8,688 nt of DNA, taken from the NCBI GenBank assembly GCA_035533335.1, contig DATLUC010000020.1, positions 1 through 8,688 on the forward strand, given 5' to 3'. This stretch comes from DATKSS01 sp035533335 (GTDB lineage: Bacteria > Chloroflexota > Dormibacteria > Dormibacterales > Dormibacteraceae). Below are positions 1 to 6,873 of this stretch, piece by piece; the stretch's first letter is position 1; each line of letters starts with the position of its first letter. The notes below the pieces were generated by a model. It made no database searches. It worked only from the letters and a program-made list of their open reading frames with translations, and had not been told where the DNA came from. The translations under genes and the position numbers were made by a program.

Positions 1-1
1 C

Positions 2-1876
2 GTCGCCGGGGGTGAGCCTGCCCACGGCCGCGAGCTGGTGGCACGGATGTGCTCGGCCATGGTTCATCGGGGGCCCGACGACGAAGGGACGATCCAGGTC
101 GACGGCGTCGCGCTGGGAATGCGCCGCCTGTCGATCATCGACCTCGAGGGTGGCCACCAGCCGATCCACAACGAGGACTCGACACTGTGGGTCGTCCAGA
201 ACGGCGAGATCTACAACCACGTCGAGCTCCGGGAGCACCTGCTCGCGGCCGGCCATACCTTCTATACCCACTCCGACACCGAGGTCCTGGTCCATGGCTA
301 CGAGGAGTGGGGGGAAGACCTCGTCGGGCGGCTCAACGGGATGTTCGCCTTCGCCTTGCTCGACCGCGGACGCGGCACCCTATTTCTGGCCCGCGACCGG
401 ATGGGCATCAAGCCCCTGCACTACGCGATCGACGGGCGCCGGCTGGTCTTCGCCTCGGAGCTCAAGGCGCTGCTGCGGGACCCGGCCCTACGGAAAGGCA
501 TCGACCCGGTCGCCCTCGACGAATACCTCGCGTACGAGTTCGTGCCTTCGCCGCGAAGCATCGTGCGCGGCGTCAGTAAGCTCCGGCCGGGCCACACGCT
601 GACCTGGTCGGTCAAGGAAGGCGCGGCCCGGTTGCGCCGCTACTGGGCGCCTGAGCTGAGCGTCGCCGGCAATCGCCGAGAGCGGAGCCTCGACGAGGAG
701 TGCGACGAGCTGCGGGCCGTGCTGAGCGAGTCCGTGCGCAAGGAGCTCATCAGCGACGTGCCGCTGGGGGTCTTCCTGTCCGGCGGGATCGACTCGAGCG
801 CGGTCACGGCGATGATGACCCGGCTTGGCGGCGACGTGAAGAGCTTCTCCGTCGGCTTTGCCGAGCGCTCGTTCGACGAAGCTCCTTACGCGCGAGAGGT
901 CGCGCGCCACCTCGGTACCGAGCACCACGAGCTGACGCTCGAGCCGTCCATGCTCCTCGACCTCATCCCGCGCCTGCCCACGCTGTTGGACGAGCCCCTC
1001 GGCGACGCTTCGATCATTCCGACCTATCTCCTGTCCGCGTTCACGCGGCGCTACGTCAAGGTCGCCGTCGGCGGCGACGGGGGAGACGAGCTGTTCGGCG
1101 GCTACCCGACGCTGCAGGCGCATCGCCTGGCCGGTTACTACATGCGCGCGCCGCGCCTGCTTCGCGAGGGACTGGTCGAGCCCGTGGTCAGGCGGCTTCC
1201 GGTCTCGCGCGACAACCTGAGCTTCGACTTTCGGGCCAAGCGCTTCGTCGCCGGAGCCCGCTACCCCGTGGCGGAAAGGCACCAGCGGTGGATGGGGTCG
1301 TTCGGGCCCGAAGAGCGAGCGGCCATGCTGTCCGGCGACGTGCGCGAGCAGGTGTCACGACACGCCGGCTCGGCCGGCATGGACAGCGCCCAGTCGCTCG
1401 ACCCGCTGGACCAGGTGTTGATGATGGACATGCGGATGTACCTCGAGAACGACATCCTGGTCAAGCTGGACCGCTCTTCGATGATGGCCTCGCTGGAGGG
1501 CCGCGTGCCGTTGCTGAACAACGATTTCGTCGCGTACGCGACTCGGCTGCCGCTGAACCTGAAGCTGCGCGGCATGCGCTCGAAGTTCCTCCTCAAGCGC
1601 GCCCTTCGCGGGATCCTGCCCGACCGCATCCTGGAGCGTCCCAAGAAGGGATTTGGCATCCCGGTCGCGCACTGGTTTCGCGGTCCGCTCAAAGAGCAGA
1701 TGCTCTCGGTGCTGGCACCCGAGCGCATCTCCCGCGAGGGCTTCTTCGACGCTGGTTTCGTTGGCAGTCTGATCGACGATCATCTCAGCGGGCGTCGCGA
1801 TAACCGCAAGCAGCTCTGGACCCTGTTCGCGTTCGAGCTCTGGCATGACGGCTACCTTTCTGACCGCTCGGCATGA
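2..1876 (+). CDS. asnB: Asparagine synthetase (glutamine-hydrolysing), 5'-truncated by window edge
   Basis: AsnB makes asparagine from aspartate, ATP and glutamine in the cytoplasm. An N-terminal class II (Ntn) glutaminase releases ammonia, which a C-terminal AMP-forming synthetase domain uses. The frame is open to the left edge, and 624 residues are visible. The GTG at 38 is not a credible start, because in-frame codons before it (VAGGEPAHGREL) fit the usual AsnB N-terminus; the missing part should be MCGIAG-like and carry the nucleophilic Cys. Counting from codon 38, glutaminase motifs are HRGPDDEG (10-17), RLSIIDL (30-36), NGEIYNH (55-61) and SDTEV (79-83). The synthetase has the ATP-pyrophosphatase loop SGGIDSS (248-254), GGDGGDELFGGY (345-356) and a C-terminal KKGFGIP motif. 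Length is normal for the family (about 630). AsnB-like amidotransferases in surface-polysaccharide or peptide pathways look similar, so the substrate is less certain than the family. It converges on the MFS gene. Confidence 0.93.
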   Translation, partial: VAGGEPAHGRELVARMCSAMVHRGPDDEGTIQVDGVALGMRRLSIIDLEGGHQPIHNEDSTLWVVQNGEIYNHVELREHLLAAGHTFYTHSDTEVLVHGYEEWGEDLVGRLNGMFAFALLDRGRGTLFLARDRMGIKPLHYAIDGRRLVFASELKALLRDPALRKGIDPVALDEYLAYEFVPSPRSIVRGVSKLRPGHTLTWSVKEGAARLRRYWAPELSVAGNRRERSLDEECDELRAVLSESVRKELISDVPLGVFLSGGIDSSAVTAMMTRLGGDVKSFSVGFAERSFDEAPYAREVARHLGTEHHELTLEPSMLLDLIPRLPTLLDEPLGDASIIPTYLLSAFTRRYVKVAVGGDGGDELFGGYPTLQAHRLAGYYMRAPRLLREGLVEPVVRRLPVSRDNLSFDFRAKRFVAGARYPVAERHQRWMGSFGPEERAAMLSGDVREQVSRHAGSAGMDSAQSLDPLDQVLMMDMRMYLENDILVKLDRSSMMASLEGRVPLLNNDFVAYATRLPLNLKLRGMRSKFLLKRALRGILPDRILERPKKGFGIPVAHWFRGPLKEQMLSVLAPERISREGFFDAGFVGSLIDDHLSGRRDNRKQLWTLFAFELWHDGYLSDRSA

Positions 1877-1893
1877 TGTCTCCCCGTCCGGCG

Positions 1894-1913
1894 CTTCCCC
1901 GCCGGCGGGGAAG
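1894..1913. terminator. Perfect 20-nt palindrome between convergent genes, likely bidirectional terminator
   Basis: The 37-bp gap between the asnB stop (TGA, 1874-1876) and the MFS stop (complement of 1914-1916) contains a perfect inverted repeat. Its arms are CTTCCCCGCC and GGCGGGGAAG, with no spacer. It would fold as an 8-bp stem closed by a CCGG loop. Position and symmetry suit a hairpin serving both converging transcripts. Neither side has a T-tract, so it is not a textbook intrinsic terminator; it may act with Rho, or as a 3'-end stabiliser for both mRNAs. Confidence 0.6.
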
Positions 1914-3155
1914 TCACACGGCTTCCATGACGATCGTGCCCGCCTCGGTTCTCCTGACGTGGCGCACACCGGGGACCAGGGTGATCAATAAGCAGGGCAC
2001 CGCCATCAGCGCAGCGGCTCCCAGCAACGTGGTCGGGATGCCGATGCGGTCCGCCAGCGGGCCGCTCACCGCGAATCCCACCGGCATGGCGGTGATCGAC
2101 AGCAGCCAGTCGAACGAGTTCGCGCGAGCCAGCACCTCCTGCGGGATCAGCTGAGGGACGGTCGCGAACCAGACCTCGTTGAGAAACGTCAGCCCGGCCC
2201 ACCCGACCACGCAAACGGCCATGATCGCGACCGTCGGCAGCGGCACGGCGACGGCGACCAGCATGAAGGCCGCGGGGATCAGGACCAGGTTCGCCACGAC
2301 CAATGGCCGGCGCGGTGTGGCCCGCAGCGCGATCAACCCCCCCGCGATCGCACCCACTCCCATCGAGGCGCCGATCAGCCCCCACGCAGAGGCGCCGCCT
2401 AGCCGCTGCTTGGCGACGACCGGCCCCAGGACGAAGAAGGCCGCGATCGCGACGTTCCACAGCGCGTGCGCTCCGAGGTTCAGCAGGTACCAACGCCGGC
2501 CCGTGACTGCGCGCACGCCCTCGACCAGCTCGCTCCAGAACTTGGATTTCGACTGGCCGGCACTCCGCTCGACCCTGAGCAGTGCCAGGGACACGGCGCT
2601 GACCACGAAGGTCGCGGAGTCGATCACGAAGACCCAGCCCGGGCCGATGAGCGCGACCAGAATCCCGGCGACCGCCGGGCCGGCGACGGCGGTGGCGCTC
2701 CTCGAAAGGCCCATGAGGGAGTTCGCGCGCTGAAGAAACGGAGCGGTGACCGTCTGGGGTGTCAGTGCGCCTGAGGCCGGTTGAAAGAAGCCTCCGGCAA
2801 AGCTGAAGGCGAACGCCCCCGCCGCGAGCTGCCACAGCTGCGCGTGGCCGGTGATGAGCAGCGCCCCGACGATCCCGTGCACGAGGGCCCGAACGGCGTC
2901 GGAGGTCAACATCACGAGCTGCCTGGGCAGCCGGTCGGACCAAACCCCTCCGATGGGCAGCGCGATCATCTGGCCGACGACCGAGATCCCCAGCACAGCG
3001 CCGAGGGCGCCGGCGGAGCGCGTGATCGAAAGCGTCGCAAACGCGAGGGCGATCGACGTCATGGAATCGCCGGCCGCGGAGACGGCCTGTCCCATCCAGA
3101 GAAGGCGGAAGTTACGCTCGGCCAGCGGCGCGAGCGATCGAGGCAGCTTCACCAC
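1914..3155 (-). CDS. MFS transporter, MFS_3 / EntS-like exporter family
   Basis: This is a 413-residue integral inner-membrane protein, probably a proton-coupled exporter of a small molecule. About 12 hydrophobic segments alternate with short loops, and the length is normal for MFS. The N-terminus (ERNFRLLWMGQAVSAAGDSM, residues 13-32) is typical of the MFS_3 subfamily that includes enterobactin exporter EntS and macrolide-efflux-like proteins. The loop after the second segment has a motif A variant, GGVWSDRLPRQ (69-79). RANSL (143-147), a GPAVAG stretch (159-164) and the second-half RANSF (344-348) are also characteristic. A central hydrophilic loop (about 195-222) separates the two six-helix halves. 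The start is a GTG; the next codon is also GTG, and a stop lies in frame about 45 bases upstream. No Shine-Dalgarno is evident. It is transcribed away from nifJ and converges on asnB. The substrate cannot be read from the sequence; drug, siderophore or metabolite efflux are all possible. Confidence 0.9.
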   Translation of the reverse strand: MVKLPRSLAPLAERNFRLLWMGQAVSAAGDSMTSIALAFATLSITRSAGALGAVLGISVVGQMIALPIGGVWSDRLPRQLVMLTSDAVRALVHGIVGALLITGHAQLWQLAAGAFAFSFAGGFFQPASGALTPQTVTAPFLQRANSLMGLSRSATAVAGPAVAGILVALIGPGWVFVIDSATFVVSAVSLALLRVERSAGQSKSKFWSELVEGVRAVTGRRWYLLNLGAHALWNVAIAAFFVLGPVVAKQRLGGASAWGLIGASMGVGAIAGGLIALRATPRRPLVVANLVLIPAAFMLVAVAVPLPTVAIMAVCVVGWAGLTFLNEVWFATVPQLIPQEVLARANSFDWLLSITAMPVGFAVSGPLADRIGIPTTLLGAAALMAVPCLLITLVPGVRHVRRTEAGTIVMEAV

Positions 3156-3273
3156 CAGATTCTGTAAGAAATGCCTCGTCGGGCTTCGCTCCGCAGCCTA
3201 ACGACCCCCGCCATGCGGGTCTTTCGGCCATGGGGCTTCGGGCCCCCGGGTGCCAGCGTAGTCATCGGGCATC
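3156..3273. promoter_or_regulatory. Divergent intergenic region with several hairpins, MFS / nifJ
   Basis: This 118-bp gap separates the divergent MFS and nifJ starts and must hold both promoters, unless transcription enters from elsewhere. I see no convincing -35/-10 pair. Read on the + strand there are three small GC-rich hairpins. The first is GGCT/AGCC around 3182-3198 (weak). The second is CCCGC-CAT-GCGGG at 3207-3219, with an outer GA/TC pair and CTTT following. The third is GGGGC-TTCGG-GCCCC at 3232-3246. The second resembles a short intrinsic terminator or attenuator, but the T-run has only three bases. Neither gene has a recognisable Shine-Dalgarno at its GTG start. There is no coding potential I would support here. 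Confidence 0.4.
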
Positions 3274-6200
3274 GTGAAAGGTTTCGTGACCGTCGACGGC
3301 AACGAAGCCGCGGCGCGCGTAGCGCACCGGCTGAGCGAGGTGATCGCGATCTATCCGATCACGCCATCCACCGCCATGGGCGAGCAGGCGGACGCATGGT
3401 CCGCGGCCGGGCAACCCAACCTGTGGGGGAGCGTCCCCGAGGTGATCGAGATGCAGAGCGAGGCCGGGGCGGCCGGCGCTCTTCACGGAGCCCTCATGGC
3501 CGGAGCCCTCTGTACCACGTTCACGGCCTCGCAGGGCCTGCTGCTGATGCTGCCCAATATGTTCAAGATCGCGGGGGAGCTGACCCCGACGGTGTTCCAC
3601 GTAGCGGCGCGCGCCGTCGCGACCCATGCGCTGTCGATCTTCGGCGACCAGAGCGACGTCATGGCGGTGCGCTCATCCGGCTTCGCGATGCTGTGCTCCT
3701 CCTCCGTGCAGGAAGCGCAGGACCTCGCCCTGATCGCGCATCGCGCCACGCTCGAGTCCCGGATCCCCTTTGTTCACTTCTTCGACGGGTTCCGCACCTC
3801 GCACGAGGTCAACAAGATCGTCCCGCTCGCCGACGAGGACCTGCGCGGGATGATCCCCGACGCGCTCGTGGACGCCCACCACCGGCGCGGCCTCTCGCCG
3901 GATCACCCCGTGATGCGCGGCTCGGCCCAGAACCCCGACGTCTTCTTCCAGGGGCGCGAGGCCGGCAACCCGTACCACGCCGCCGTCCCCGGGATCGTCA
4001 GCGCCGCCATGGACCGGTTTGCGGAGCTCACCGGGCGGCAATACCGGCTGTTCGATTACTCAGGGCACCCCGAAGCCGAGCGCGTGATGGTCCTGATGGG
4101 CTCAGGCGCCGGCGCGGCCGGCGAAGCGGTGGAGGCGCTGGTCGCGCGAGGCGAGCGGGTCGGTCTGCTCAAGGTCCGGCTGTTCCGACCCTTCGACGCG
4201 GATGCGCTGGCGGAGGCTCTCCCGGGCAGCGCGCGGCGTATCGCGGTGCTCGACCGCACCAAGGAGCCGGGGGCTCCGGGGGAGCCACTTTTCCAGGATA
4301 TCGTCGTGTCGCTGGCGTCCCGGCCCAACCCGCCCCTGGTCGTCGGCGGCCGCTACGGGCTCGCATCCAAGGAGTTCACCCCGGCGATGGCCGCGGCCGT
4401 GTTCGCCGAGCTGGCCAGACCGACTCCCCGGCGGGAGTTCACGGTCGGGATCAACGACGACGTGACCCACCTGAGCCTCGACGTCGACCCGAGCTTCTCG
4501 ACCGAGCCCTCCGACGTGGTCCGCGCCGTCTTCTACGGCCTGGGCTCGGACGGCACAGTCGGGGCGACGCGGAACACGGTCAAGATCATCGGCGAGCACA
4601 CCGACCAGTTCGCGCAGGGCTACTTCGTGCTCGACTCCAAGAAATCCGGTTCGATGACGGTGTCGCACCTGCGCTTCGGGCCGCGGCCGATCGAATCCAC
4701 CTACCTGGTGCAGAAAGCCGGGTTCGTCGGATGTCACCAGTTCGGCTTCCTGGAGAAGGTCGACGTGCTGGAGCATGCGGCGGCGGGCGCGACCTTCCTG
4801 CTCAACAGCCCGTACCGGGCGGGGTTTGTCTGGGACCAGCTGCCCGTCGAGGTGCAGCGCCAGATCATCGCGAAGCGGCTGCGCTTCTTCGTGATCGACG
4901 CGACGAGGGTGGCCCGAGACGCGGGCCTGCCCGGCCGAGTCAACACCATCCTGCAGGCATGCTTCTTCTCGCTCGCCGGCGTGCTGCCGCAGGACCAGGC
5001 GATCGCAGCGATCAAAGCCGCCATTCAGCCCACGTACGCCAAGCGCGGCGCCACGGTGCTCGAGCGCAACTTCGCGGCGGTCGACCTCGCGCTGGCCGAG
5101 CTGCACGAGGTGACGGTTCCGACGCTCGCCGGTGGCGACGTCCACGTGAGGCCGGCGGTACCGGCAAGCGCGCCGGCCTTCGTGCAGCGGGTGACCGCGC
5201 CGATGATCGCCGGTCGCGGAGACCTGTTGCCGGTGTCGGCGATGCCGGTCGACGGGACGTACCCGGTCGGCACCTCGCAATGGGAGAGGCGCGACATCGC
5301 CGAAGAGCTACCGAGGTGGGACCCGGCGATTTGCATCGACTGCGCGAAGTGCACGCTCGTCTGCCCGCACGCCGCCATTCGCATGAAGGTCTTCTCGCCC
5401 GACCTGCTGGCCGGCGCCCCGGGCGGCTTCCTTTCCAAGGAGTGGAAGTCCAAGGAGCAACCCGGGATGGTGATGACGATCCAGGTCTCGCCCGAGGACT
5501 GCAACGGGTGCGGAACCTGCGCCGACTACTGCCCCGCGCACAGCAAGCAGGTCCAGCTTCACAAGTCGCTCGACATGTCGCCCAAGAACGGCTCCGTCGA
5601 AGAGGACAAGGCGAGCTGGGAGTTCTTCAAATCGCTTCCCGAGTTCGACCGCACGCAGGTGAAGGTGGGCACGATCAAGGGCTCGCAGATGCTGCAGCCG
5701 TTGTTCGAGTTTTCCGGCGCTTGCGCGGGCTGCGGCGAGACTCCATACCTGAAGCTGCTGACCCAGATGTTCGGGGACCGTCTCATGGTCGCCAATGCAA
5801 CCGGCTGCTCATCGATCTACGGGGGCAACCTGCCGACGACCCCGTGGGCCTCCAACGCCGAAGGGCGCGGGCCCGCCTGGGCGAACTCCCTGTTCGAGGA
5901 CAACGCCGAGTTCGGCCTGGGGATGAGGCTCGCGCTCGACAACCAGTCCGCGACCGCCCGCCGCCTGCTGGGCGCGCTGTCGACGGAGGTGGGCGTCGAG
6001 CTCGCCGCGGCCATCCTCGGCGCCGACCAGTCCACCGAAACCGGCATCGCCGAGCAGCGCCGTCGCGTCGTGGAGCTGAAGGCGAATCTCGCGCCCTCCA
6101 CCGCATCGGCCGCTACGCGCCTCGCCGAGCTGGCGGACCTGCTCGTGCGCAAGAGCGTGTGGATCGTGGGCGGAGATGGCTGGGCCTACGACATCGGGTA

Positions 6201-6873
6201 CGGCGGTCTCGACCACGTGCTGGCCTCCGGCCGCAACGTGAAGATCCTGGTTCTCGACACCGAGGTGTACTCGAACACGGGCGGCCAGGCGTCGAAGGCG
6301 ACGCCGCGCGCCGCGATCGCCAAGTTTGCGGCCGCCGGCAAGCGGACGGCGAAGAAGGACCTGGGTCTCATCGCCAGCTCGTACGGCAACGTGTACGTGG
6401 CGCAGGTCGCGCTGGGCGCCGACAACGCGCAGACCGTGAAGGCATTCGCCGAAGCGGAAGCCCACGACGGCCCGTCGCTGATCATTGCCTACTCGACCTG
6501 CATCGCCCACGGCATCGAGATGTCGACGGCGATGAGCCACCAGAAAGAAGCGGTCGACAGCGGTTACTGGCCGCTTTACCGGTTCGACCCGCAGCGCGAG
6601 GCGGCGCATGAGCACCCGTTCGTGCTCGACTCCCGCGCCCCGTCGATGCCGCTGAAGGATTTCGCCGCCAAGGAGGGCCGCTACTCGCTGCTCGCGCGGT
6701 CCAAGCCCGAGCTCGCTGAGCGGCTGATGAACCTCGCCCAGAAGGACGTCGACGAGCGCTGGCACGTCTACGAGCAGATGGCCGCCGTGGAGCGAAACGC
6801 TCCCGACGACAGGATCGCCAAGAACGCAGACCCCGTGGAGAAAGGCGGGGCTGTCGAGGAGGAGCTGCCATGA
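3274..6873 (+). CDS. nifJ: Pyruvate:ferredoxin (flavodoxin) oxidoreductase, single-chain
   Basis: PFOR converts pyruvate and CoA to acetyl-CoA and CO2, reducing ferredoxin or flavodoxin; with strong reductant it can run as pyruvate synthase. The protein has 1199 residues. Domain order is the classic one: N-terminal thiamine-diphosphate domain (YPITPS 27-32, E63, ASQG 85-88, R113), transketolase-C-like and gamma domains (about 260-640), two-cluster ferredoxin domain, and C-terminal TPP domain. Ferredoxin cysteines are C687/C690/C693/C697 and C743/C746/C749/C753. The proximal cluster has C817, C820, C845 and C1076, with the same spacing I recall for Desulfovibrio africanus PFOR. The TPP/Mg site has GDGW (967-970) and LDTEVYSNTGGQ (994-1005). 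It appears to lack most of the C-terminal extension of that enzyme; the last 30 residues are charged and low in structure. The GTG start is forced by an in-frame TAG at 3259 and gives the expected FVTVDGNEA opening, but no Shine-Dalgarno is visible. It overlaps the next gene by four bases. Confidence 0.96.
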   Translation: MKGFVTVDGNEAAARVAHRLSEVIAIYPITPSTAMGEQADAWSAAGQPNLWGSVPEVIEMQSEAGAAGALHGALMAGALCTTFTASQGLLLMLPNMFKIAGELTPTVFHVAARAVATHALSIFGDQSDVMAVRSSGFAMLCSSSVQEAQDLALIAHRATLESRIPFVHFFDGFRTSHEVNKIVPLADEDLRGMIPDALVDAHHRRGLSPDHPVMRGSAQNPDVFFQGREAGNPYHAAVPGIVSAAMDRFAELTGRQYRLFDYSGHPEAERVMVLMGSGAGAAGEAVEALVARGERVGLLKVRLFRPFDADALAEALPGSARRIAVLDRTKEPGAPGEPLFQDIVVSLASRPNPPLVVGGRYGLASKEFTPAMAAAVFAELARPTPRREFTVGINDDVTHLSLDVDPSFSTEPSDVVRAVFYGLGSDGTVGATRNTVKIIGEHTDQFAQGYFVLDSKKSGSMTVSHLRFGPRPIESTYLVQKAGFVGCHQFGFLEKVDVLEHAAAGATFLLNSPYRAGFVWDQLPVEVQRQIIAKRLRFFVIDATRVARDAGLPGRVNTILQACFFSLAGVLPQDQAIAAIKAAIQPTYAKRGATVLERNFAAVDLALAELHEVTVPTLAGGDVHVRPAVPASAPAFVQRVTAPMIAGRGDLLPVSAMPVDGTYPVGTSQWERRDIAEELPRWDPAICIDCAKCTLVCPHAAIRMKVFSPDLLAGAPGGFLSKEWKSKEQPGMVMTIQVSPEDCNGCGTCADYCPAHSKQVQLHKSLDMSPKNGSVEEDKASWEFFKSLPEFDRTQVKVGTIKGSQMLQPLFEFSGACAGCGETPYLKLLTQMFGDRLMVANATGCSSIYGGNLPTTPWASNAEGRGPAWANSLFEDNAEFGLGMRLALDNQSATARRLLGALSTEVGVELAAAILGADQSTETGIAEQRRRVVELKANLAPSTASAATRLAELADLLVRKSVWIVGGDGWAYDIGYGGLDHVLASGRNVKILVLDTEVYSNTGGQASKATPRAAIAKFAAAGKRTAKKDLGLIASSYGNVYVAQVALGADNAQTVKAFAEAEAHDGPSLIIAYSTCIAHGIEMSTAMSHQKEAVDSGYWPLYRFDPQREAAHEHPFVLDSRAPSMPLKDFAAKEGRYSLLARSKPELAERLMNLAQKDVDERWHVYEQMAAVERNAPDDRIAKNADPVEKGGAVEEELP
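6857..6862 (+). promoter_or_regulatory. Shine-Dalgarno for the DHOD-like gene, inside the nifJ 3' end
   Basis: AGGAGG lies seven bases before the ATG at 6870, inside the last codons of nifJ. Combined with the ATGA stop/start overlap (6870-6873), it fixes the start of the downstream gene. It also indicates translational coupling to nifJ. Confidence 0.85.

Noticed and set aside
38..40. GTG at 38 as the start of asparagine synthetase
   Set aside because: The frame continues to the left edge with family-like residues, and a start here would remove the catalytic N-terminal Cys of the glutaminase domain. The gene is cut by the window, not N-terminally degraded.
700..1803. 367-codon + frame overlapping asnB
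   Set aside because: Off-frame shadow rich in Arg, Ala and Pro; the asnB frame holds the synthetase motifs.
1852..2943. 363-codon - strand frame overlapping the MFS gene
   Set aside because: Same strand but shifted frame, Arg/Gly/Ala-rich, no membrane segments. The MFS frame has the clear transporter pattern.
3207..3224. Confident intrinsic terminator upstream of nifJ
   Set aside because: The stem is only five pairs plus a bulged extension and the T-run is three bases. No + strand gene upstream needs termination there, so it is kept only as part of the intergenic description.
4102..5280. 392-codon antisense open frame within nifJ
   Set aside because: Arg/Asp/Val/His-rich translation without motifs, the mirror of GC-rich coding on the other strand; no ribosome site or homology that I recognise.
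3171..6611. 1146-codon open frame on + overlapping nearly all of nifJ
   Set aside because: Its translation is dominated by Arg, Ala, Gly and Pro with no domain pattern, as expected for an off-frame reading of a GC-rich gene. The nifJ frame carries all the family motifs.
5809..6765. 318-codon antisense open frame within the nifJ 3' half
   Set aside because: Same compositional shadow; the overlapped + strand region encodes the conserved TPP domain of PFOR.
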